Origin: Leuctra nigra
Lineage: Eukaryota > Arthropoda > Insecta > Plecoptera > Leuctridae
Assembly (NCBI GenBank): GCA_934045905.1
Contig: OW203762.1
Span: 54,833,411 to 54,897,410, forward strand
Direction of reading: 5' to 3'
Length of the DNA: 64,000 nucleotides
Positions 8,513-21,649 of the stretch are shown piece after piece; position 1 is the stretch's first letter, and every line of letters starts with the position of its first letter. The position numbers were made by a program, and so were the translations under genes. The notes below the pieces were generated by a model. The model was given only the letters and a program-made list of their open reading frames with translations. It did not search any database and was not told the DNA's origin.

Positions 8513-11145
8513 CATTGGCTTTAACTGTTTAAATAATATCGTTCAAAAGCTTGGTAAAGACGGTTTTACCATTTTTAAAAATCAGTAAAAGGTGTAATAT
8601 ATTTCGGACAGATTTCGTCCGAGCATCAGTCATAAACTGCCTCAAATATTTTGAAATTTCATTGAAATTGCAGCTATTTTATTTACCAGTATTTACCGGG
8701 AGCTTATATTTAGCGTTGCTATGACGTAATCCATATTTACATAATAAAAAGTAAAAATGTTGATTGGACTCATCTTAATTCATATTTCATATTGATATTT
8801 TGTAAACTAATGATTTTAACTACATAGTTACATGTTTCTCCGTGCCTCTCTGCTCTCTTCCTCAAGAATCCGAAGGTTCCTCCTGCATTTCCACGAATTC
8901 AGATATCTCGAAGCATTTCCACGAGATTTCTTCCGCGAAACGTCTGTAAACTGTTGCTTGGGGAACTTCTGTCGCCTTATTCTCAATCTAATATGACAAT
9001 ATTTCAGTTTGCGACACAATCAGATACGAAGACACTCATTTTTCTTTGCATTTTCCACCATTCCAGCCGCACACAGCGCACACAAATCACACATAAATTT
9101 GATATACTGGTAACTTAAACCTCTTTACTGAATGTATGAGAATGGGTCCCACATATTATAACACACATACAGTATGTATTTCATATGACATATTTCGGAA
9201 ATAAATTATACATTCTGCTGGTAATGTAGGTGTGTGTGTGGTTTTATGGCGCAGCACATGTATGGTCTTTGTCGTCGATTAAACGGGCCGGCGTTGAAGC
9301 GGACTGCGTCGGGCGTAGAAACGAATACCGTGCAATATATTTCACCGGCCGCCGTTTCATCAGAAAACACAAAACAAAAATGGCGAAGCAAATAAAGCTC
9401 GGCGAGTGTGTGTGTGTGCTCTGCAGCTTGCACACACACGCGCGCCCGCTATGCATTATGGATGTGCCGTCTACCATTCTTACACAGCGCTTATTACTGC
9501 GCTTTTATGTAATATTTTCCACTCGAATCAAAAGCTCGGAAATATTAATGAAGAGCCTCGAGTCTGTTGCTACTTCACCTGGTAAAGTGTTACGTAGATG
9601 TAGACCAAGTAAAACGAATCAAACTTATGTAGGCACATTTAATAGGTTTAATTTTCACCTTCTCTTAAATTGATGATTAAGAAACTTTGTAGAGGGGGCT
9701 TTAAATACAGTTATAAATTATATTGCTAAAGTTTTCGCTGAAATGATAAATCTTGAAACGGTAATAGGATTTCATATAACTTTGCAACAATCGATGATTA
9801 CTGCGATGAGGAAAGCTCATTTGTTAAATCCATATTGACTTTGTGCGTATCTGCTTCGAAGCACGGTATTGATAATTAATTAATATCGATTGTCTGCTAT
9901 GAAGTGATGTGTCAGCCTCTCTCTCTCTCTCCCGTGTCACTTGAGTTTATGTCTTGAAGATTATGAAGTCTCGAGTTATGTTTGACTTTTGACGACCAGC
10001 TTTTATGACTTGATACACTGTTTACTGGAGGGATTGGAATGCTGGCGAAGCTAATCCGCCCAGCTTCTGGCTACTGTGATTGAAACGAGTGATTTTATAT
10101 CCCATGTGCTTTACGGCCCGTGATGTCCAAAACCAAAATCAATTTAGTGAAGAATTTGGTAACTCTTAAAAGAAAATTGAAAACTGTTAGCGAACTCTGT
10201 TCTGGCATTGCAAATTTATTTTTATCCTTTTTTACAAAAAGTACCTAAATAGAACAAAAGTGTAGACAAAATTGTTCATTTCCAAAATTAATTGAAATAG
10301 GATTAGATTCAATACATCGCTAAAGTTATAAAACTTAATTAATTTAATTTATGATTTATTAAATGGAATTGGATAATATAAAAGTAATCAAAGTCTAGGA
10401 ATACTTTCATGAGAGCTCTCAGAATACTTTCAGAATGTTTTTTTTTATTTCATACATCATTTTATTCCTATCACACAGTATACATGAAAAACGATGTTGA
10501 GAAAAAAGTTGAGAAAAAAGTTGTTGAGAAATGTTGTTGAGAAATCTCTAATGTTGAGAAAAAAGTGTAAGCTTATTAATACCAGAGTTCATGAGAATCT
10601 CACTGTAAGCACATTATAATGTCAACTCCTGCTTATAGCTGCACTTTCTTCATATTAACTTACAATAAATTCCAGTAATGTACTTCATAAGCAGAATACC
10701 AGAAGATTTTCTCGATTTTGCGTTGTTAAATTGACAGAAGTCAACCAATACAATATTGAGATTTTTGAAAAAGAGATGTGTTTCAACATAAATATAATAG
10801 TGTGACGACAGGATTCCTGTTTTTAATCTCATTAAAAGACTGATTGAATGGACCTCGGGCCTTCTCCTTCTCAGGTACACCCACGGTCAGAATAATTGAT
10901 TGTAAACTGCTACGTTGGAGCTCGAATAACCGTCAATATTTGTTGAATGGAGAAATAATAATAATGTTTGAAGTGGTTGGCTGGTTCTTTTAATCACACC
11001 CTCCAGCCCCACGTGCTCGCTATGTGTTTTCGTCTGGATAATCAAGTTTGGAAAATGACTTTCTGACGACGGAGATCCGAACTATTGTGCCGAGTTTCTA
11101 TTATTCTCTCTAGTTCTCTAAAAGTAGGTACTGGCGTGTACTCAC
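8513..11145. other. Intronic/flanking DNA, no gene seen
   Basis: It contains two small stems next to the 18-bp array (TGGTAAA/TTTACCA near 8553 and TCGGAC/GTCCGA near 8606), GT runs near 9231 and 9405 with a facing CA run at 9429, a CT run near 9918, and a loose GTTGAGAAA repeat at 10490-10570. No convincing exon, including the expected Ig3 exon of the Sidestep-like gene, was found. Confidence 0.7.
10690..10890. repeat. Dispersed repeat family S, rearranged fragments
   Basis: GATTTTCTCGATTTTGCG at 10707 is the reverse complement of the family's CGCAAAATCGAGAAAAT block, while GGACCTCGGGCCTTCTCC at 10849 is in direct orientation. The two family pieces are therefore in opposite orientations, suggesting an inversion or two broken copies. 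Confidence 0.45.
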
Positions 11146-11352
11146 AGTGCATCTCTATGGACACGGTGGCGGCGACGGGCTGACTGATGTTGTTGTTGGA
11201 AGCCTGACACGTGTACTTGGCGTGGAGGTCGCTCCTCTCCAGCCGCGCGACGATCAGCTGGTTCTGCTTGACGTTCGCGAATGTCGTCATCATGTCCTTG
11301 GAGTCCAGCAGCATCTCGTCGCGCCACCAGCGCACTCTGGGCAGCGGGCGAC
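11146..11352 (-). CDS. Sidestep-family Ig protein, exon for end of Ig domain 2
   Basis: The acceptor is CGTGTTGCAG before base 11352; the donor GTGAGT starts at 11145. The 207-bp exon has two bases completing a Gly codon, 68 codons, and one base left over. The peptide starts RPLPRVRWWRDEML (the WW of the Ig C strand), continues NQLIVARLERSDLHAKYTCQ with the second Ig Cys, and ends NNNISQPVAATVSIEMH, typical of Sidestep Ig2 before the 'LRPL' start of Ig3. The Ig3 exon is not visible in bases 1-11145, so the next intron exceeds 11 kb. The frame stays open through the acceptor into a 13-bp minisatellite that starts only 24 bp upstream, so retention of the intron end would not immediately add a stop. 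Codons are strongly GC-ending, unlike the AT-rich intron. Confidence 0.92.
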
Positions 11353-11376
11353 CTGCAACACGAGACCCGCCGCTGT

Positions 11377-11626
11377 CACCAAGTGCTGACACCAAGTGCT
11401 GTCACCAAGTGCTGACACCAAGTGCTGTCACCAAGTGCTGTCGACACCAAGTGCTGACGACACCAAGTGCTGACACCAAGTGCTGACACCAAGTGCTGAC
11501 ACCAAGTGCTGACACCAAGTGTTGACACCAAGTGCTGACACCAAGTGCTGACACCAAGTGCTGTCACCAAGTGCTGTCGACACCAAGTGCTGTCACCAAG
11601 TGCTGACGACACCAAGTGCTGACACC
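11377..11626. repeat. 13-bp minisatellite beside the Ig2 acceptor, about 18 copies
   Basis: The unit is CACCAAGTGCTGA or CACCAAGTGCTGT, occasionally extended to 16 bp by CGA. It lies in the intron immediately upstream of the exon 11146-11352 in the direction of transcription. On the transcribed strand each unit reads CAGCACTTGGTGT, so the branch point and many AG dinucleotides upstream of the real acceptor fall in the repeat. Confidence 0.96.
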
Positions 11627-12744
11627 ATGTCCAGGCGACACATCGAGCGTCGTTTACACGGAATACACTTCGGAATGAAGACACATTGCAGAGTTTGAGT
11701 TGGAATACATTTAGTGGGTGGGGGTCATTCGGGCCGGAGCAATTCTCAAGCATACACTTAGTTTGTAGGACGTTCATGGCTCTCAACATTAAACCACATT
11801 CAACATTCAACATCATCCTGGATTCTACACTTCTTTTAGCAGAAGAATTCAGGAGTCTTTTACTTAAGTATAATAAGTTGTGCTGCAACTTAGAACTATT
11901 TACAATGGTTAGGTAGATCAATGATTATATTTAATTCATATAATTCTTATTTTTTTTCGATTTATATAATTTGCATATGTTCAATAACATGTTCCGTTTA
12001 ACTGGAGTTTAAATAGATATTTTTACAATTTGTATTCTTCTCCTGTTGATACCGATTATTATAGCTCATCGATGTAAGTTGAGTATGTTTTATGTAAATA
12101 AATAAATAATAAATAACTTCGATTAACATGTGAGATATGTAATGAACAGCAATATTCTCAGCACATGGAAGCAGTGAACATGAGCGTGGCAGATAACCTG
12201 GGCCTGGTGTAAGCGATGAGGCAGCTGCGGTGGCAGTGCCATGAACTTCTATTAGGACTGAGCGGCTACAATAACGCTCAGAGCTTACAGGGCTGCCAAC
12301 GCAACACAATCAACATTTACTCCTTGTCTAGAGGCCGACGAGCTAGTAGTCTACAGGAGTCTTGCCGTTCTTGCGGAACAGTTGGCAATAGAGAAGAGTT
12401 CGTCTACTAACAAAGAACTAATGCAGGAACTAGAGAAATTCTAGTACTTTTTGGAAAAAGTAGTCGAGAACCGTACTGAACAGAGAAACAACAACTCTCC
12501 ATTTCACTCTTTTGTTCCGTGTTCTGATTCTTTTTGTCCTTTTCCGGTTATTGGTCCCATATCGTTTCTCTGATCGAGCTGACATTTTGCAAACAAAGAC
12601 CACGTGTCTGACTTGCTGGTCAGATTTTGAACAAAAGCATCTGATTTGTTGAAAGTAAAATAAAAAGACAACGTTTAGGTATTTGTCCAATCAAGATGAA
12701 ATTTCATTAAATTGTACAAATTTAGAACACAACTAACGAGATTT

Positions 12745-12891
12745 TAAGGGCCGGTATTTCAACAGTCTGCTAAACTAGTAGTTAAGTTTTAAACTGTCAT
12801 TCGAGGATTGTCATTGGTTGTTGCCATGACAAAATAGTCCTAATTGAATGTTTAAAAGTTAGCAAGGCATTGAAAAACTGGCCCTAAGCTT
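12745..12891. mobile_element. Palindromic MITE (family B) with X-box-like core
   Basis: The ends are TTAAGGGCCGGTATTTCAA and TTGAAAAACTGGCCCTAAGC, imperfect terminal inverted repeats. The interior is partly palindromic (GTTTTAAACTGTCA and GAATGTTTAAAAGTTAGC). The core reads TTGGTTGTTGCCATGACAA. At about 147 bp with no coding sequence it fits a MITE. Related pieces lie at 26232-26410 and 54185-54275. Confidence 0.75.
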
Positions 12892-12979
12892 ATTTTGTAC
12901 TAGGAAAACGCTCTGAGTAACGCGTTGATGAGCGAGCACGGATACGCGCAACACCTCAAACCGAAATTCTGTTTATCGA

Positions 12980-13740
12980 AAATGTCCCAATTCCTAAAAT
13001 ATTGGTCCCAATAATCACGCAATGTTTTAACTTAAGTTGATCGATTAAACCTTTGGGATTGAACGATTCCTTGTTAATTTTCAAAAATCACAGGATCTCG
13101 TTTTAAACGGTCATCAGTTTCATATACGTTTGAAAGTTTCTGCTCTAACAACCTTGAACTGAAGATTCGAAGATGCCGTGAAATGTGAAATTAGAGAAGT
13201 ATGACAGCCAACACGCAAAATATCCGTAAACTGTCAATAACTTTTGAATTTAAACACAGTTTAGTCTGAAAATTGTCAAAAATACTGATAATGTTGAACC
13301 CAATGACCATGCAAATTTTTAAGTTGATCGGTCATACAGTTCTGGTTTAAATTTCAAAAAGCACATGAAATATTTTTTTAATTTTTAACCAATGGGAGGA
13401 TTTGGCTGAAAATTTGTAAAATAAGAGACAATGTTGGTCTTAATGACCATGCAACATATAAGGTTGATCACATTTGTCGAAGACCATTTTCATTTTTCAG
13501 CCTATCAGGAGATGTTTATTTAAATTTTAACCAATCAATGGATTTCAAAAAAAATTTGGGTCAGCAAACAGAAAAGGTTGTCTCTACATGTGTGCAAAAT
13601 TTCAGATCGATAGGTGAAACGGTGCGACTTCTATTGCTCCAGATAGCAGCCAAAAGTAAAAACAAAAAAAAAAAAAAACAAAAAAAAAACAGAGGTCCGT
13701 GTCAAAAGAGTCAAAAGGAGACGCTCGCTTCGCTCGCTCA
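12980..13740. repeat. Degenerate four-copy internal repeat with A-rich and CGCTCGC tail
   Basis: A block resembling ATGTTGGTCCCAATGACCA followed by TGCAA and AAGTTGATCGGT recurs at about 13000, 13290, 13433 and 13576, each more diverged. The last copy is followed by an A-rich stretch (13660-13690) and by GACGCTCGCTTCGCTCGCTC at 13720. It may be a decayed element with repeated units; I cannot assign a class. Confidence 0.5.
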
Positions 13741-15225
13741 ATAATATTGTTAAACACGGTTTATTTAAAAATAAACAAAGACTTAACACTTTTCCAGGTG
13801 TCTTGTTTTAATGTTTATTTGTAAAAATTATTTATTGAGAAAAACACACGTAAAAATACAACAAAAAACCATTGCTCTACAAGCGCCATGGAAGTGCTTG
13901 TCTGTGGTAAAATAACACGGCAAATGGCAATGAATCACCAATATGGCGCGTTTATAAACGCGATAAAAATGGGTTTGTAGGGAGTATTCCGAATAAAATA
14001 AAGTAAAAAACCTTCACAAACCGAAACTGAATGAATTTCAATCACTAGAACTAGAATATTCCCGCTGAAGCCGGCTTTAGAGAATGAAACTTGTGTTGAT
14101 GAAACTTTGTTATTCCATGGTAAAGGACGTAGTATACGAAGCTTCGGCTTTAGCGGCCCGATGAAATCCACTCGCTTATCATTACCATGTTAGCCACGTG
14201 AATGCTCCGCAGCTGGAATTCGGTAATGAGGCAATGGTCGCTGAATTTACTGACCATGATCGCGTCCAGGTCAAGTGGGGTCAATGATGATATTGTTTAG
14301 TCGGAGCTCGTAATGGACCACGAGATTTATGGCAATACTCTGCACTGCACTTATCTCGGAAGTTATTATTATCATATGCACCGCGGGTTGCAGCGGAATC
14401 GAACGAGGAAGAGAATTATGAGCTTCACAAATAAATAACTCTGCTCAAGGCGCATTGTGCAGCAGGAATGATACATAATCCCCAAGATGCATTGCGAATT
14501 TAACGAATAGTTTGTTTACAGAACGGGTTTTAAAGAATCTCAATGGCAGGGAAGTTTTAGGAAGTATGACTAAAAATATGGTACTGTGGAGAGTTACAAA
14601 AGATGGTCTCTAAGGTTCCATATTTTCCTGCTGTCGTTTCCAATAGAAAAACCACCGTTTAATTCTTTGGAAAAGCAGCCGAGGAAAAGGGAATCCCATC
14701 TCTATTTGTTCTCTTTCTCTCTACATCCTCCCAGACTTGCTAATAATTTGTTTTTTAATATTAGGGGAATAACGCAATAAGCACCAACAAAAGTAATGCT
14801 GAGATTATCATTACATTCGCATTTTAATAACTCCCAGCCCTCGCATTAGAGACGAAAACATTTCTCCGCGCGCGAGCAGAAAATATCACGCGAAGAATAT
14901 GTTTGTGTTAACTGCAATATTTACAAAGGAGAAACCGGAGGGGTTCATTTTTCCGGCTTAAGAAAGAAAAACGAGTTCGCAAGTACCCGTGTCTTGAGTC
15001 GCAGAGTTTCCTGACGGCGGAAACGACCCGTTGGATTAAAAAGCAGAACGTATAGCAAATGTAATGGGACGTGCGCCATATCTCACGTGTAGCGAGTGCG
15101 AGAGAGACGGGGAAATAAACAATGAGATGAGAGCGAGAGAGACGCCGGATCGATGGAGACGCTCGCACCTGAAGCGGCGGGTGACGAATCACTCGGCATT
15201 GGCAGTCATTGGCAGACCAGTGCGA

Positions 15226-15272
15226 CGTTGCCAGATGTGGAGACTGATAGCCACCTCCAACGTCTGGCAACG
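15226..15272. repeat. Short hairpin
   Basis: CGTTGCCAGATGTGGAG pairs with CTCCAACGTCTGGCAACG across a loop of about 12 bases. Ten perfect outer base pairs are followed by an imperfect stem. It lies within an intron. It may be a short palindromic element remnant; there is no evidence that it is a microRNA. Confidence 0.6.
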
Positions 15273-15589
15273 CAGCTCTAACACGAGTCCAGGGTTCAAT
15301 ATGGGAATGATCAAACTAAACAATAAAACAATAAACTAAACAACCCTTTCAGAACACAAATGTAATTGAAATTCATGTGCGCTGTTTAGTTCTCTGTTAT
15401 TTTTAAACTAACGACATGTCAAACAAATTATTCTGACGCCATTAAGCTGACATAACTGAAAAAAACATAATTAAAAAAGCTTTAAAACTACCACAGAATT
15501 AAACCGATACTAAATGAGTTTCAATAACTAATTTAATTTTAAATCTGTGAAACATCTGTTCTCATATCTGTAGGTATTTCAGAGATAGA

Positions 15590-15840
15590 ATACCAGATTT
15601 ATATCTCAGTGATTCTTGAGGGGAGCTCAAAAACCAATAATTCTGCGTTCACGTTGTTTAAAATTGTTTAAAACGTGAAAGGGCTACAACTATATGCCTT
15701 CGTACTTGTGGACGTCAGTCGAATAGCAATTGAAAGAGCTCGATTACATTATTCCAAAATTGTGCAGCGCAAAATCGAGAAAATGGACATCGGGCCTTTT
15801 ACCTGTGACGTACAGCTATAATTATCAAAATGTTTGAAAC
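15590..15840 (+). repeat. Dispersed repeat family S, copy 3
   Basis: It aligns by eye with 4000-4270: GATTCTTGAGGGGAGCTCAA, AATTCTGCGTT, GTCGAATAGCAATTG, CTCGATTACATTATTCCAAA, GCGCAAAATCGAGAAAATGG, ACATCGGGCCTTTTACC and GACGTACAGC. It is the best-preserved 3' half of the family. Confidence 0.6.
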
Positions 15841-18800
15841 ATCATTTGGAAGCTGAGTTTGTAATCAACACGTTGCCATTATTAATGCGGCTCTGAAATC
15901 TTCCACTTGTCTGTCTTCTGATGAAGGTATCAATGAAGATACCGCGTAAGGCTGGGATTGAACACAATTATACATGTAAGCCCGGTATCAAGGATTTAGT
16001 ATTCGCGATGTAGGTGTGGCAACATTGCATTACGTTCACACCAAGAACTCAGATTCCTCGATGTTGTCCTCCTCAATGAAAACAGCTTAAGAGGAAAGCT
16101 TAATTCCAGAAGCCAGGGCGGGTTCGATAAAGGAACGCAGGAGGCGCCAGGCGCCAGCTTAAGACAGCTTCATCACGATTAAGTCATCGCTTTCCCTCAG
16201 GGCAGCCTCATGAAGAAGATGAAAACCTAACAAGAGAGAAAGCAATTCCAAACTAAAATAAAGTTCATCAGTTCGACTCGAGCGGGTCGTGGATCAGACC
16301 CTGGTTTACTACTTCGAATCTCGTATTCGGCGAGATTTCAGAACATTTTACACTCAATTCTTCTGCTAGACTCAAACAATGATCAGAAGGGGAATCTGCC
16401 TCGTTTTACTGGCATGTGTGGATTTCACAAACCGAAAGATTTGTAGCAAAATGACCACATGCAATGACATTATTTTTATAATAGCTCGTAAGAACTTCTT
16501 TTGTTTTACACGAGCAATGCAAAAAATAGAATTTTCCACTGAGGGCGGACATTATGTTGGCACGTTGACAGGTCAGAATTCACTTATAAATGGAACGGAG
16601 CAATATCGAAAAAGAATTGTCCAGTGAGTGATTCGGAATCAACAATTATCTACTCTAGGCAACCATTAAAACTGTTAAATGTAGCGGAAAAAACAGAATC
16701 CCAGCTATTCTGAATGAAAATGTCAAATAGAATGAAGAATTTCTCATGCAAAGTATAAATAGTGTTTAGCGTCGCAGTGTTCAGCAACTATGATAACATG
16801 GAGACGAGGAAGAAAGAGTGCTGGGTAGGAAGTGGTCGTGGCCTAAGCCGGGACCCTTCCTTTCATTTGCCTCTGCCTGATGGAAATCACGTAAAACCTC
16901 AGTCAGCAAACCCGGCCGCGGGAGTCGAATCCGGGCATCCGGAGAGAAGCGAATGAAATGAGAATCGCTGGAAATATTCCACATCGTACGGAACGATATC
17001 TACATAATACACGGCAATCACGTGTGACAAAGAGGTCACGGATATTTTCGGCCACTTCTCGTGTCCATAAAGGCGGCCCCTCACGCCTCGCCGTTCCCCT
17101 TTAGCGGGACAAAGACAAAGCCCAGTGGTGTAGTCCAAGTAGGAATGTTCACTGGCAGGGACACGAGGAAAGAAAAGTGGGGAAACTAGCCGGAAAATTG
17201 ATCCTCCAAGACATCAAGTGTTGCATCCAGGAAGGAGAAGGGGTTGAGGAAAGGGGTGGGAAGCGAGTTTCACAGCCCCCAAGCACAGAGGAACATCTTC
17301 AAAGTGGAAAAAACTAAACAAAAGTGGATAAAAGAGAGGGATGAAATAGAATGACAAGAAAGAAAAGAAACATTTACCCCACAAATTGGAATCCAGCCGT
17401 GCCTGCCTGTGTGAAACAGGAATACATTAAGCAAGGGAGAGCTGAACAGGATCGCGATTTCCTTAGACGAACTTGAGGCAAGTGAAAACTTCGAATATGA
17501 TGAAGAAAGCCCTGAAGGCCGTCAAGGGGTGGAAATAAGGCTGGCGAGAGCTTAGACAGAGATGAAAGCATCCACAGAAGAAGTACAATCAGTGCAATGC
17601 GAAGCTACTAAAGAGAAACAAGATTTAAATACTGGAAGTGCTGAAAAGAGAGCAGCGTTTTTTGAAAAAATAATGGGGTCAGATGGGTGTCACTCAGATA
17701 ATGCGACGTAGAAAAGCCGTGAAATTAATTCAGCCGCGATAATAATCCACAGAACAGAACAAGACATTCCTTTCTGGAAATAATAAGTAAAATAAAAGTC
17801 GAGTCCAGACATGAAAAAGATAGGGGTAAAATACTACTTAGGGGAATCCCAAAATGTATCTTTCCAAGAAGAATCAGAGCCCGAGTCCAACTTCTCGCCT
17901 TCTGTCTTCACGAGATGAATATTTAAATCTCTTCCTCTCCACTGCGTCAAATAACACTGAATTACCACTTAATTAATCAATCCAACTTCATGTCAGAGAC
18001 GAAGTTATTTCCAAGTACTGCTGTTAGTCTTAATTATGACCAAATGACGGCCATTGCGGTTGTAGAACCTCGTCGAAGGGGGCAAGAAAGAGACCTAAGT
18101 CGTGTTTTCTCAGGGGTCTACGTCTCTATTAATGAAATCTTCGCGGAGGGTTCTTGAGACGCTATCTGAGCGCCCCACGCGACTTCCATGAACATTACTG
18201 CGGCGCGTGGAGTAAATATCTCGGTGAAATTACGAAGGTCAGACGATGACAAGGAGGTTCGAGTGCGTAGAGAGAGAGAGAGAGGGCGATGCTGCGGGCG
18301 ACAAGGCAGCGGATTTGCAGAGTTATTATGCAGAGAGAAGTATGGAGTTATCAAGGTATTATAACATTATATTAATGGCGTCATGGAGAAGCTTAAGGAC
18401 GAGCTGGCTTCAGGCGCTTTTCAGTTCTGACCTGACCATGTCGCTGGGGACGGACAAGAGGTGAAAATGTTATCAAAAACTAGACACTTTACTCACAAAT
18501 TTGATCTTACATCAGCGTTGCTTTAGCATAAACGTCTCATGTTTCATAGGATCTAAGTTTTGAATTTAATAACTTTAGGAGAATAATATTTTACAAAATA
18601 TGGTCCACGTTCAGAGATATTCATTTACAGTCCATTCAGCATTAGTATATCCTCAACGAAATGGTCCCAATTTAAAAACATGTCGACTAGAAGGTCAAAG
18701 AAGCGGCGGTGGAGGAATTGTGATTTTCCATCTCTCATCTGCTGACTAAACCGAGGTAAAGGGTTTTTAACAAACAAAACACAATTATAAAAATACTTAA

Positions 18801-21649
18801 TGTTTTGAGAGACTTTCAGACCGCCGCATGAATGTCTCCTACGTGGAATTGATGCAAATGAGGCCACTAACAAGTAACCAGGGACAGCGCGCTCTCGCGG
18901 GTTAAATGATGCGTCGACATTCCGGATCACTTCTTAGAAAAGTTGTCTGAACTTCGGCAAGGTGAAAAAGCCAGCGTGGATGAGGATAATGATGAGATTA
19001 GACGTATGTGTCGGGGCGGCAAGACCGTGATGGCCTGAGAGGGACCACTTGACAATGTTTTCCACTCTTTCGGATCCCGCTAATGGTGCTTCAGAGACTT
19101 CGGGAAGAGGCGACATCGAAAGGGAGGCAATGACGTCATTTAACCCCCGGCGAGTCCGAACTTTCACAACTACTTGAGAAGTCAAGATTGAGGACTGTTG
19201 CGCAAAGTCAATACAGATTCAGACTCCAGACAGCGATGAAAATGAATCATGTTTATTGCATCTTAGATAATATTTTTGACGTCGTAAACTCAGAATTAAA
19301 ACTTGTTAAAATTACATTTGGTGGCATATGGTGGGATTTGTCGTCCGCCGTTTTGAATTAGAATGCCACTTCTCAGATATACACATTTAAGAGATGCAAT
19401 TAACTCTAACCCATGAAAGTTTCGTTTAAAATAGGTCAGAACAAGTTTTTCATAATAAAATAAATAGAGCTAAAAATATTGGTGTTGTAGAGTCTGGCAA
19501 AAAGGCGTCAATTGCAAAATAACATTAAAAACTAAGTAGCAGCTACGTTGTTTTGACGTAAATAGCAACTATAAGTGATGTATTAAAATATGAGTCTCGA
19601 ATTAATACATGAGTTTTATTTCCATTTCAGTTATTTCACATGTAATCATGTAAAAACTATACAATAACTTGGTAATCGTGTCCTACTGTGTGAAGCCCAA
19701 CTCAGTACATTGTGCGGAGTACTTATTGCTCCTTGCGTGTCCGCTTAATGCTTACGCTGCTTCGGCACGGATTGATTCATGTGTTGTGTAGAGCATTGAA
19801 CGCGGATTAAGGTCACGTATTAACATATGATTATGTAATCGGCTACTATTAGGGAGGACAAAATCGTTATTCCATACTTTTTTCATTAAATCTGTCGCGG
19901 TGTAAACTCCCAACAAACACACATATTCCGGCATTGCGGGCAGACTACTCTAGATAATTAATTTGATTTGAGTTATGGGAATGTTGTTATTATCTCGCGA
20001 TGAGACTGACATTCCCATATTATTGCACATTCTCGGCAGACAAATATTTCCAAGTGAAAAGCAACAAGACAACCTGCATTCACAGCGCGGCCATGTTGAG
20101 ATTATCCCGCAAATATGAAGCATATTTCATACGGCGTATGTGACACCGAGAGCAAATAATTTCACTTAGTTTGATAATTAAATTCATCTTTTTCATGTTC
20201 GCTTTGATGCCTAATGGATGACTTGTTATGGAGGTTATAAGAAAGATATATATAATTAATATATAACACTTTAGATATATTTAACAATTGTATTGAAAAC
20301 ATTAGGTCCACTTTTAATAAATATGTATTTGATTTAGCCCAAGATTAGATTAGGTCCATAGATTAGCATTAGATTAGCATAATTTAGTTTGAGGTGATTC
20401 TTTAAATTTTTCCTTTTTAATTTCTGTATCAATTGATTTTCTGTTATAAATAAATAAATAAAAATTAGGAGACAGACAAGCAGCGGTGGTTCAAAGCGGT
20501 TTAAATATTAATAACCTTGTTATCACTAATATTGAATCTATTATATTGATCAGTACGCTGGATCTGAATGGTCAACCATGAATTTCGACAGCTGTCAATA
20601 AAATTGAATTTACTACGGATTTGTGGAATTTCTGATGATTGCCCGGGAATATGTACTTTTAAAATGCTAAAATTCCGACTGTTTCGATCCCTCCAGCGGA
20701 CTGGCGTTGGTGAAAATAATTCTACATAAGTGCTCCGAGAAGTAGACAGCATTCTTGCGTTGAGGAAGGAAATAAGAAAGAAAGAGAAGATGTCAACCGC
20801 TAGGCCACGTCACGGCATTGTTCGACCTGGGCTAAAGCAAGGGGTTAGAACAGATCAGCAGCGAGCAACAAGGAACGCCGTATACCTCACTTTGTTGCAT
20901 GATTTTACTACATAAAAGTCACTCTACCTATCTAATGGTCTTCGAAAAGAGCTTCGACTAGTGCATTCGGAAGGCATTTCCATCCCATAAAACTCCGTTT
21001 GACAAGGTAAAGCAACGGCTGCGGGGAAAAGACTTCCGGTAGGCGGCAAGCCAAGTCCTGAAAGCCAGCGTCGGTGTAATATCTTAGCGTGGATGCGGTA
21101 CATGTCTTCGCCGTGTTTTATTACCTCCGCAGAAACACCCACATAGAGATTTCCCTTAATCCACTGGGAGACGTGAAGCTAGCTGCGCAGTGCTTACTTC
21201 ACACCACACTTACATGCCATTACACCGCTGTTGACGCAACACGAGTCTCCACACACCAGCATGACATTACGCCGTTTTTACCAACTAACTTGTTCCCAAA
21301 ATGAGAGGAAACACGACATTTTGAGGCGGTCCTAATTTTGACTAACGGGTAGTGCAGAGTGAGAATTGAATGCTCTGTAGTTTTTATTCCACCAATCCAA
21401 GCTCAGAACTGTTTTATTCTTTTAGACTCTGGCGTAATCTTTTTTTAAAGATCCATCATTTACGCCAACGTCGCTGCAATCTGTTTACCACTTTTAATAT
21501 TTTTATTTATGAAAATTCCCCACGAAGCCTTTCTGTTACCTTCTACTTCTTCTTCTGTCAGGTATTATAAAATCATTATAGAATTTAATATATCTCCGTG
21601 GCTTTCTGGTTCTGAAGCAAAGCTCGGGAGAGGGAGATATGTCACTCAC

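Noticed and set aside
8048..8524. Three long open frames with hexapeptide repeats
   Set aside because: They arise because the 18-bp repeat unit is a multiple of three and has no stop in these frames.
9402..9440. GT/CA hairpin around 9421
   Set aside because: Facing simple repeats pair trivially; no further structure.
11376..11921. 181-codon minus-strand frame ending in STWCQHLV repeats
   Set aside because: Mostly the 13-bp minisatellite (three units make 13 codons); no domain and no splice logic joining it to the Ig2 exon.
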